The notes under the pieces are model-generated. The model searched no databases. It saw only the letters and a list, made by a program, of their open reading frames with translations, and had not been told where the DNA came from. A stretch of 64,000 bases of DNA from JBFAPK01 sp040676675 (GTDB taxonomy: Bacteria; Actinomycetota; Actinomycetes; Mycobacteriales; Micromonosporaceae). The DNA is taken from the NCBI RefSeq assembly GCF_040676675.1, contig NZ_JBFAPK010000029.1, forward strand, positions 1 to 64,000, given 5' to 3'. The position numbers and the translations under genes were made by a program. Positions 52,184-59,232 of this stretch are shown in pieces. The first letter of the stretch is position 1. The number at the start of each line of letters is the position of its first letter.

Positions 52184-53389
52184 ATGACGGTCCGGATGAC
52201 CCGGCGGGCGTTCGTCGCCGCCGCCAGCATGATGGCCACGGCGCTGGTCGCCACCGCCTGTGGCAGCCCACAGGAGGCCGCCACCGGCGGGGGCGACGAC
52301 AGCGCCCCGGTCAAGGTCGGTCTGGTCTACTCCCAGTCGGGAGCGCTGGCCAGCTACGGCAAGCAGTACATCGAGGGCTTCAAGGCCGGACTGTCGTACG
52401 CGACCAAGGGCACCAACAAGGTGGGCAAGCGTACGGTCGAGGTCACCGAGATGGACGACGCGGGCGATCCGGCCAAGGCGGTCTCGGCGGCGAAGGACCT
52501 GATCGGCAAGGGCTACCAGATCCTCGCCGGGTCGACCGCCTCCGGCGTGGCGCTCCAGGTGGCGCCGATCGCCGCCCAGAACAAGGTGCTCTTCATCTCC
52601 GGGCCGGCCGCCACCGACGCCGTCACCGGCGCCAACAGGTACACCTTCCGCTCGGGCCGGCAGTCGTACCAGGACGTGCTCACCGCGAAGTCGTTCATCG
52701 GCGACGCCGCCGGCAAGAAGGTCGTCGTCTTCGGCCAGGACAGCGCGTTCGGCAAGAGCAACGTCGACGCCGTCAAGGCGGTGATCGGCGGCGCCGGCGC
52801 CACCGTGACCAGCGTGCTCGCCCCCGCCAGCGCCACCGACTTCACCCCGTTCGCCAGCCAGCTCACCGCGGCCAAGCCCGACCTGCTCTTCGTCGCCTGG
52901 GCCGGCACCACCGCCCCGGCCATGTGGCAGACGCTGGACCAGCAGGGCGTACTGACCTCCACCACGGTCGTCACCGGGCTGGACATCCGCGCCTCCTGGC
53001 CCACCTTCGGCGCGGCCGGTAGCAAGGTCTCGTTCCTCTCGCACTTCTTCGACGGCGCCGCCGACAACGACGCCGCGAAGGCCGCCAAGGCCGCGGTGCC
53101 CGGCGGGGTGCTCGACCTGTTCCACCCCGACGGCTTCACCGCCGCGCAGATGATCGTGCGGGCGGTCGAGCAGGGCGGCGACGACGTCGACAAGATGGTG
53201 ACCGCGCTGGAGGGCTGGAGCTTCGACGGCGTCAAGGGCAAGGAGACGGTACGCGCCGAGGACCACGCGCTGCTCCAGCCGATGTTCCAGGCCAAGCTGA
53301 CCGGCGGCGGCGACGCCGTCAAGGCCGAACTCCAGAAGGCGCTGACCGCCGACGAGACCGCCCCGCCCGCCGTGGCGATGAAGGGCTGA
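52184..53389 (+). CDS. livK: Branched-chain amino acid ABC transporter, substrate-binding lipoprotein
   Basis: A 401-residue type I periplasmic-binding-fold lipoprotein. ATG 52184 has GGAG 5 nt upstream (ATG 52181 is adjacent). Signal with lipobox TALVATAC, Cys ~24. The binding domain opens VKVGLVYSQSGALASYGKQY, with SGALASYG and ILAGSTASGVALQVAPIAA typical of the LIV/amide (PBP1) group; FISGPAATDAVTG and VFGQDSAFGK line the cleft. It delivers ligand to the LivH/LivM channel encoded downstream. The exact ligand (Leu/Ile/Val or a related amide) is not readable. First gene of a five-gene operon. Confidence 0.9.
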   Translation: MTVRMTRRAFVAAASMMATALVATACGSPQEAATGGGDDSAPVKVGLVYSQSGALASYGKQYIEGFKAGLSYATKGTNKVGKRTVEVTEMDDAGDPAKAVSAAKDLIGKGYQILAGSTASGVALQVAPIAAQNKVLFISGPAATDAVTGANRYTFRSGRQSYQDVLTAKSFIGDAAGKKVVVFGQDSAFGKSNVDAVKAVIGGAGATVTSVLAPASATDFTPFASQLTAAKPDLLFVAWAGTTAPAMWQTLDQQGVLTSTTVVTGLDIRASWPTFGAAGSKVSFLSHFFDGAADNDAAKAAKAAVPGGVLDLFHPDGFTAAQMIVRAVEQGGDDVDKMVTALEGWSFDGVKGKETVRAEDHALLQPMFQAKLTGGGDAVKAELQKALTADETAPPAVAMKG

Positions 53390-53394
53390 GCAAG

Positions 53395-54138
53395 GTGCTG
53401 GCCACCCGTGGTCTGACCTGGCGGATCGGCGAGGTCGCCATCGTCGACGGCGTCGACCTGGAGCTGGCACCGGGGGAGTTCCTCGGCGTCATCGGGCCGA
53501 ACGGGGCGGGAAAGACCTCGCTGTTCAACCTGATCTCCGGGCTGCGCCGGGCCACCGGCGGCACGGTACTGCTCGACGGGCGGGAGATCGGGCAGCTTCC
53601 GCCGTACCGCCGGGCCCGGCTCGGACTCGGGCGTACCTTCCAGTCCTCCTCGGTCTTCGGCTCGCTCTCCGTACGGGAAAACGTCCGGCTCGCCGTGCAG
53701 GCCCGGCGGGGCGGGTCGATGCGGCTGTGGCGGCGGGCGGCGGCCGACCGGGACGTGGTCGCCGCCGCCGACCGGGCCCTGGCGCGGGTCGGCCTCGACC
53801 ACCGCGCCGAGGCGCTGGCCGGCACCCTGGCGCACGGCGAGAAGCGGAAGCTGGAGATCGCCCTGCTGCTCGCCGGGGAACCGCGGGTGATGCTGCTGGA
53901 CGAGCCGATGGCCGGGGTGAGCGCCGAGGACGTGCCGGAGCTGGTCTCCGTGATCAAGTCGTTGACCGTCGACAGTGAACGGGCCGTACTGATGGTGGAG
54001 CACCACATGGACGTCATCCTGGAGCTGGCCGACCGGATCGCGGTGATGCACCACGGCGCGCTGCTCGCCTGCGACACCCCGGAGACGGTGATGGCCAACC
54101 CCACGGTGCAGGAGGCGTACCTGGGGGAGGAGCTGTGA
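53395..54138 (+). CDS. livG: Branched-chain amino acid ABC transporter ATP-binding protein (LivG-type)
   Basis: A 247-residue ATPase, GTG start 5 bp after the binding-protein stop. Walker A GPNGAGKTSLFNLISG (~35-50), the LivG-typical GLGRTFQSSSVFGSLSVREN (~78-97), signature LAHGEKRKLEIALLLAG (GE-x-R form) and Walker B VMLLDEPMAGVS, then H-loop MVEHHMD. It pairs with LivF to drive import. Its stop overlaps the next start as GTGA, so the genes are coupled. Confidence 0.92.
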   Translation: MLATRGLTWRIGEVAIVDGVDLELAPGEFLGVIGPNGAGKTSLFNLISGLRRATGGTVLLDGREIGQLPPYRRARLGLGRTFQSSSVFGSLSVRENVRLAVQARRGGSMRLWRRAAADRDVVAAADRALARVGLDHRAEALAGTLAHGEKRKLEIALLLAGEPRVMLLDEPMAGVSAEDVPELVSVIKSLTVDSERAVLMVEHHMDVILELADRIAVMHHGALLACDTPETVMANPTVQEAYLGEEL

Positions 54139-54869
54139 CCGAGCCGGTCCTCACCGTCGCCGACCTGTCGGTACGCATCGCCGGGCTGCACATCCTGCAG
54201 GGCGTCTCGTTCGAGGTCGCGCCGACCGGCGTGACCGTGCTGCTCGGGCGCAACGGCGTCGGCAAGACCACCACGCTGCGGGCCGTGGTCGGGCTGACCC
54301 CGCGCAACGGCGAGGTACGCGGCACCGTCCGGATGGGAGGCGAGGACCTGCTGGCCCAGCCCACCCACCGGCTCGTGCGCGGCGGCCTCGGCTACGTACC
54401 GGAGGACCGCTGCGTCTTCGCCGGGCTCACGGTCGCGGAGAACCTGCGGCTGGCCGAGCGGCGCGGCACCACCCCGGCGTACGACCGGGTCTACGAACTC
54501 TTCCCGGAGCTGGACCGGCGCGGCCGCCAGCGGGCCGGCTCGCTCTCCGGCGGGCAGCAGCAGATGCTCGCCATCGGGCGGGTGCTGCTCGGCGACAACA
54601 GGCTGCTGCTGGTCGACGAGCCGACCAAGGGGCTGGCGCCGAAGGTGGTCACCGAGGTCGCCGAGGTGCTGGAACGGGTCGCGGCGACGGTACCGGTGCT
54701 GCTGGTGGAGCAGAACCTCGCCGTGGTGCGCCGGCTGGCCCGCGCGGCGGTGGTGCTGGCGGCCGGCCGGGTCGCCTGGTCCGGCGACGCGGGGGAGCTG
54801 CTGCGCTCGACCGCACTGACCAGGTCGCTGCTGGGCGTCGGAGTGGCGAGCGGAGAGGTGGCCGCGTAG
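54135..54869 (+). CDS. livF: Branched-chain amino acid ABC transporter ATP-binding protein (LivF-type)
   Basis: A 244-residue ATPase. Walker A GRNGVGKTTTLRAVVGL (~37-53), LivF-typical GLGYVPEDRCVFAGLTVAEN, signature LSGGQQQMLAIGRVLL, Walker B LLLVDEPTKGLAP and VLLVEQN. It begins at the GTG overlapping livG and ends one base into the next start (TAGTG), showing tight coupling in the operon. Confidence 0.92.
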   Translation: MTEPVLTVADLSVRIAGLHILQGVSFEVAPTGVTVLLGRNGVGKTTTLRAVVGLTPRNGEVRGTVRMGGEDLLAQPTHRLVRGGLGYVPEDRCVFAGLTVAENLRLAERRGTTPAYDRVYELFPELDRRGRQRAGSLSGGQQQMLAIGRVLLGDNRLLLVDEPTKGLAPKVVTEVAEVLERVAATVPVLLVEQNLAVVRRLARAAVVLAAGRVAWSGDAGELLRSTALTRSLLGVGVASGEVAA

Positions 54870-55759
54870 TGGGCACGATCGTGTTGTTGACGCTGACCGG
54901 GCTCGGGCTGGCCGCGCTCTACTTCCTGGTCGCCTCCGGACTGTCCCTGGTCTTCGGCCTCGCCGACGTGCTGAACTTCGCCCACGGGCTCTTCCTCTCC
55001 GTCGGTGCGTACGCCACCTGGTGGGCGGCGGGGCACCTGCCCGGCGCCGGCCCCGGCGGGTTCGGCTTCGTCGTGGCGGTCGCCTTCGGCGTGGCCGCCG
55101 GCGCGGTGGTCGGGATGCTGGTCGAGCTGGTCATGATCAGGCCGCTCTACTCGCGCACCATCGAGCAGGTTCTCGTGACGGTCGGGCTCTCGCTGGCCGG
55201 CGTGGCGCTGTTGCAGGCCACCTGGGGTGCCGACGCCCGGCCGTTCCCGCGCCCGAGGTGGACCACCCAGGTCACCTCGGTGCTCGGCGCGAAGGTACCG
55301 AACTCGGGCCTGCTGCTGGTCGTCGCCGCGGTCGTGGTGCTCGCCGCCCTGCTCGGCTTCCTCCGCTACACCCGGTACGGGCTGGTGATCCGGGCCGGGG
55401 TGGAGAACCGCGAGATGGTGACCGCGCTCGGCATCGACGTACGGAAGGCGTTCACGCTGGTCTTCGCGATCGGCGGGGCCGCCGCGGCGCTGGCCGGGGC
55501 GCTCGGCGGGGTTTACTTCGGTTCCGTCTCGCCCGGCCAGGGCGGGTCGCTGCTCATCTTCGCCTTCATCGTGGTGGTGATCGGCGGGATGGGCTCGGTC
55601 GTCGGCTCGGCGTACGCGGCCGTCGCCGTCGGCCTGCTCCAGCAGTTCGTGAACTACTACGGGACCTCGGGCGCCGGGGACATCTGCGTGGTCGCGCTGC
55701 TCGCGATCGTGCTGCTGCTCCGCCCGCAGGGGATCGCCGGAAAGGCGGCCACCGCATGA
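54869..55759 (+). CDS. livH: Branched-chain amino acid ABC transporter permease (LivH-type)
   Basis: A 296-residue permease with about eight helices. N terminus LTGLGLAALYFLVASGLSLVFGLADVLNFAHG and YAVAA-like GAYATWW are the standard LivH opening; the cytosolic EAA-like loop is ENREMVTALGIDVRKAFTLVFAIGGAAAALAG, and GGMGSVVGSAYAAVAVGLLQQ closes it. GTG 54869 overlaps the livF stop. Confidence 0.92.
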   Translation: MGTIVLLTLTGLGLAALYFLVASGLSLVFGLADVLNFAHGLFLSVGAYATWWAAGHLPGAGPGGFGFVVAVAFGVAAGAVVGMLVELVMIRPLYSRTIEQVLVTVGLSLAGVALLQATWGADARPFPRPRWTTQVTSVLGAKVPNSGLLLVVAAVVVLAALLGFLRYTRYGLVIRAGVENREMVTALGIDVRKAFTLVFAIGGAAAALAGALGGVYFGSVSPGQGGSLLIFAFIVVVIGGMGSVVGSAYAAVAVGLLQQFVNYYGTSGAGDICVVALLAIVLLLRPQGIAGKAATA

Positions 55760-56892
55760 GCCAGGTAGAGACGCCGGCCGCCTCGTCCGCGACGGCGGCG
55801 GAGCCGGTACCGGCGGTGGCGCCCCGGAGCCGGTGGGCGGCCGTACGCCCGTTCCTGCCGCTGGTCGCCCTGGTGGTGTTCGCCGCCCTGCCCTATTCGA
55901 GCCTGAGCATCCCCGGCGTCTTCGACGGGGCGCTCAACCAGCCCGGCACCCTGCAACTGCTCGCGATCTGCCTGGTCTTCGGCGGGCTCGCGGCCAGCTA
56001 CGACCTGCTCTTCGGCCGGACCGGCATGCTCTCCTTCGGGCACGCCCTCTACTTCGCCGCCGGCGTCTACGGCACCGACATCCTGATCACCAAGGTCGGG
56101 CTGCCGCTGTGGCAGGCGGCGCTGTTGGCGATCGCCGGCGGGGCGATCCTGGCCGGGCTGCTGGGAGCGGTGGCGCTGCGTACCGCCGGCATCGCCTTCG
56201 CGATGGTGACGCTCGCCTTCGCCCAGGTCGGCGCGATCCTGGTGGCCCGCGACTTCGGCGGCCTGACCGGGGGCGAGGAGGGGCTGCCGCTGGACGTCTC
56301 CGGCCTGCCGGCCGCGCTGGTCGGCGTCGCGAACACGGTGAACCTCTACTGGCTGGCCCTCGCCTTCCTGGTGCTGGTCGTCCTCGTGGTGCACCGGGTG
56401 GCGAACTCGCCGACCGGCCGCGTACTGGCCGGGCTGCGCGACGACGAGCGGCGGATCGGGGTGCTCGGGCTGGACCCGTACCGGTTCAAGCTGGTCGCCT
56501 TCGTCCTGGCCGGTACCCTCGCCGCCACCGGCGGGGTGGTCTACTGCCTCATCGTGGGCGGCGCCTCGCCGCACGTCACCTCCTCCGACCTGACGCTGTC
56601 GCTGCTGGTCATGGTGGTGCTGGGCGGCCCGGGTACGCGCTGGGGCCCGGTCCTCGGCGGGGTCCTCTACACCTACCTCGACCACCGGCTGACCGCGTTC
56701 GGCTCCTCGTCGGCGGTGGACGCGCTTCCCGGGGTGCTCAGCGGGCCGCTCTCCCAGCCGCTCTTCGTGCTCGGCACGGTCTTCATCCTGGCGGTCTACT
56801 TCTTCCCGGGCGGTTTGGCCGGCCTCGCCGCCCGGCTCGGCCCGCTGCGCCAGCTCGGTGCGTCCGCCCGTCGCGACAAATACCGAGAATGA
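55756..56892 (+). CDS. livM: Branched-chain amino acid ABC transporter permease (LivM-type)
   Basis: A 378-residue permease, ATG overlapping the livH stop (ATGA). It has an N-terminal Ala/Pro-rich tail (~1-30) then about nine helices with the LivM core LLFGRTGMLSFGHALYFAAGVYGT, AFAMVTLAFAQVGAILVARD and loop GLRDDERRIGVLGLDPYRFKLVAFVLAGTLAATGG. The last residues (K-Y-R-E) and the TGA are encoded within copy 4 of the dispersed palindromic repeat, so the repeat has trimmed or extended the C terminus. Confidence 0.92.
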   Translation: MSQVETPAASSATAAEPVPAVAPRSRWAAVRPFLPLVALVVFAALPYSSLSIPGVFDGALNQPGTLQLLAICLVFGGLAASYDLLFGRTGMLSFGHALYFAAGVYGTDILITKVGLPLWQAALLAIAGGAILAGLLGAVALRTAGIAFAMVTLAFAQVGAILVARDFGGLTGGEEGLPLDVSGLPAALVGVANTVNLYWLALAFLVLVVLVVHRVANSPTGRVLAGLRDDERRIGVLGLDPYRFKLVAFVLAGTLAATGGVVYCLIVGGASPHVTSSDLTLSLLVMVVLGGPGTRWGPVLGGVLYTYLDHRLTAFGSSSAVDALPGVLSGPLSQPLFVLGTVFILAVYFFPGGLAGLAARLGPLRQLGASARRDKYRE

Positions 56893-56935
56893 GTGGCTGT
56901 CCCGCACCGGATAGCCACTCATTCTCGGTATTTGT
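56876..56935. repeat. Dispersed palindromic repeat, copy 4 (overlaps livM 3' end)
   Basis: A perfect 23-bp stem (56876-56898 with 56913-56935) around a 14-nt loop. Arm core ACCGAGAATGAGTGGCT matches copy 2 except AAAG to AATG, and the change is compensated on the other arm. It supplies the livM stop codon and ends transcription between convergent genes. Confidence 0.85.
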
Positions 56936-56975
56936 GCCGTTCGCGGCGGCGCCCGCAAGGTCGCGGCGGCGCCCG

Positions 56976-58400
56976 TCAGCCCCGATGCCGGCCCGGCAGC
57001 CCGAGGGCGAGCAGCGCGCCGACGGCGACGACGGCCGCGCCGACCAGCACCGCCGGCTCCAGCCCGGCCACGAAGGAGTCGCCGCTGGTGTAGTCGCCCC
57101 GGCTCGCGAAGACCGAGGCGAGCACGGCGACCCCCACCGCCACGCCGAGTTCGCGGATCGTGTTGCTGGTGCCGGAGGCGACGCCCCGGGACTCGGCCGG
57201 CACGCTACTGAGCGTGACGGTGCTCAGCGGCGCGAACGTGAGCCCCATGCCGATGCCGGCCAGCGCGAGCGGGACGACCATCGTGGCGTAGTCGGCGTCG
57301 GCGGTGCTGACCAGGGCGAGCCAGCCGAGGGCGGCGGCGAGCAGCACCTGCCCGGTGACGACCAGCGACCGGGCGCCGACCCGGCCGACCAGCAGCCCGG
57401 CGGTCGGGGCGACCACCATGGGCGCCATCGTCCAGGGCATCGTCCGTACGCCCGCGCCGAGCGGGTCGTAGCCCTGCGCCACCTGGAAGTACTGGGCGAG
57501 CAGGAAGACCGAGCCGAAGACGCCGAGCGAGAAGGCGAACGACACGGCGTTGACGAGGCTGAACGCGCGGGAGCGGAAGAGCCGCAACGGCAGCATCGGG
57601 GCGGGGGCGCGCCGCTCCCAGAGCACGAAGGCGCCGAGCAGCACGACTCCCGCGGTGATCGCGCCCAGCACCCGGCCGGAGGTCCAGCCGTGGTCCTGGC
57701 CGTGCACGATGCCCCAGATCAGCGCCAGCATGCCGGTGGCGGAGAGGACCAGGCCGACCGGGTCGAGCCGGGGAGCCGTCCCCCGGGACTCCCGCAGCAC
57801 CGTGGCGACGAGCACCAGCGCGACCACCCCGACGGGGACGTTCAGCCAGAAGATCCAGCTCCAGTGCAGTCCGTTGGTGACGGCGCCGCCCACGACCGGG
57901 CCGACCGCGACACCGAGGCCGCTGATCCCGCCCCAGATCCCGACCGCGGCGTTGCGCAGCCGGTCGGGGACCGCGGCGGCGAGCAGGGTCAGTGACAGCG
58001 GCATCACCGCGGCTCCGGCCGCGCCCTGCACCCCACGGGCGGCGGTGAGCATCCAGGGTTCGGTGGCGAGCGCGCAGGCGGCGGAGGCGAGGGTGAAGAG
58101 CGCGATGCCGGCGAGGAACAGGCGCCGCCGGCCGATCCGGTCGCCGAGCGCCGCGGCGGTGAGCAGCAGCGCGGCGAAGGGCAGCGTGTAGGCGTTGACG
58201 AACCACTGGAGGTCGGTCAGGGAGGCGCCGAGTTCGGTCTTGATCACCGGCAGCGCCGTGGTCACCACCAGGTTGTCGAGGGTGACCATGAACATCGGTA
58301 CGCCGACCGCGGCGAGCACGGCGGCCAGCGGACGGGCCGCGGCCGGCCGGGACGGGCCGGGATCGGGCGGCGCGGCGGTTTCCAGGACGGCGCTGGTCAT
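56976..58400 (-). CDS. MFS drug exporter, DHA2 (14-TM) family
   Basis: A 474-residue transporter with about 14 helices. DHA2/EmrB features: TLDNLVVTTALPVIKTELGA (motif D1), LGDRIGRRRLFLAGIALF (motif A), ARGVQGAAGAAVMPLSLTLLA (motif B) and GPVVGGAV antiporter motif C. It would export hydrophobic drugs or metabolites by proton antiport. ATG 58400 has AGGAG upstream. Divergent from the TetR gene at 58497, with two perfect operators between, so expression is almost certainly repressed by it. Confidence 0.9.
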   Translation of the reverse strand: MTSAVLETAAPPDPGPSRPAAARPLAAVLAAVGVPMFMVTLDNLVVTTALPVIKTELGASLTDLQWFVNAYTLPFAALLLTAAALGDRIGRRRLFLAGIALFTLASAACALATEPWMLTAARGVQGAAGAAVMPLSLTLLAAAVPDRLRNAAVGIWGGISGLGVAVGPVVGGAVTNGLHWSWIFWLNVPVGVVALVLVATVLRESRGTAPRLDPVGLVLSATGMLALIWGIVHGQDHGWTSGRVLGAITAGVVLLGAFVLWERRAPAPMLPLRLFRSRAFSLVNAVSFAFSLGVFGSVFLLAQYFQVAQGYDPLGAGVRTMPWTMAPMVVAPTAGLLVGRVGARSLVVTGQVLLAAALGWLALVSTADADYATMVVPLALAGIGMGLTFAPLSTVTLSSVPAESRGVASGTSNTIRELGVAVGVAVLASVFASRGDYTSGDSFVAGLEPAVLVGAAVVAVGALLALGLPGRHRG

Positions 58401-58416
58401 GGGAGGGCTCCTTGTT

Positions 58417-58467
58417 GTTATCCACTGATAACTTGTGCTGAAGCCAAAGTAGTTATCGACTGATAAC
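58417..58467. promoter_or_regulatory. Twin TetR operators GTTATC-N4-GATAAC
   Basis: Two 16-bp sites, GTTATCCACTGATAAC (58417-58432) and GTTATCGACTGATAAC (58452-58467), each a perfect 6+6 inverted repeat, 35 bp centre to centre, between the MFS and TetR starts (58400, 58497). They are the only AT-rich segment here. Confidence 0.85.
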
Positions 58468-58496
58468 ATGTCAACCGCCGAACCGAGGAGGGCACG

Positions 58497-59054
58497 ATGG
58501 CAAGGACCCGGATGACCGCCGCCGAACGCGGCGAACAGCTGGTGCGGGCGGCCGTGCGGGCGTTCGCGACGACCGGGTACGCCGGCACCAGCACCGACGA
58601 CGTGGCCCGGCTCGCCGGGGTCTCCCAGCCGTACGTGATCCGGCTCTTCGGCTCCAAGCAGCGGCTCTTCATCGCCGCCATCGACCACGCGAGCGCCCGG
58701 ATCGAGCAGGCGTTCCGCGACGCGGCGGCCGAGCGGGCCGACCTGAAGAGCCTCGGCACGGCGTACGAGCGGCTGCTCGCCGAGCGGGAACTGCTCGCGG
58801 TCCTCCTGCACGGCTTCGCGGCCAGCTCCGAGCCGGAGATCGGCGAGCGGGTCCGGGAGTGCTTCGGCCGGATCTACGCCGAGGTGCGGAGGCTGACCGG
58901 CGCGGACCCCGAGCAGGCCCGGGACTTCCTGTCGACGGGGATGCTGCTCACCGTGCTGGCCTCGATGCGGGTGCTCGGCCCCGACGCGGTGCCCCCGCAG
59001 CCCTGGATGTCCGAGCTCGCCGCCGCCGTCAAGGCGGACGACACTTGTCTCTGA
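58497..59054 (+). CDS. TetR/AcrR family regulator of the MFS exporter
   Basis: A 185-residue repressor. DNA-binding domain ~6-55: RGEQLVRAAVRAFATTGYAG, TSTDDVARLAGVSQPYVIRLFGSKQRLFIAAI (recognition helix VSQPYVIRLF). The C-terminal ligand domain is short (~120 residues). ATG 58497 has GAGGAGGG upstream. It controls the divergent exporter, probably inducible by an exported compound. Confidence 0.9.
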   Translation: MARTRMTAAERGEQLVRAAVRAFATTGYAGTSTDDVARLAGVSQPYVIRLFGSKQRLFIAAIDHASARIEQAFRDAAAERADLKSLGTAYERLLAERELLAVLLHGFAASSEPEIGERVRECFGRIYAEVRRLTGADPEQARDFLSTGMLLTVLASMRVLGPDAVPPQPWMSELAAAVKADDTCL

Positions 59055-59220
59055 TCTTCGACTCCGCGTCGGGATCGCGCTACTGCCGGGAGGCGGGGTG
59101 TGCCGTGCGCCGGAGGTTCCGGTTCGGGACGGCAGGGGTGCTCCGGGGTGCCGGAGGCCCCGGTCTTCCCGATCCGGCGTGACCTTGGCGCCGAGGCTGG
59201 GGTTGGTCGGACGGCGCTGG

Positions 59221-59226
59221 TAGAAA
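59221..59226 (+). promoter_or_regulatory. -10-like element, likely leaderless promoter
   Basis: TAGAAA is 6 nt before ATG 59233, without a Shine-Dalgarno. It departs from TANNNT at the last position, so the assignment is tentative. Confidence 0.3.
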
Positions 59227-59232
59227 TGCCGG

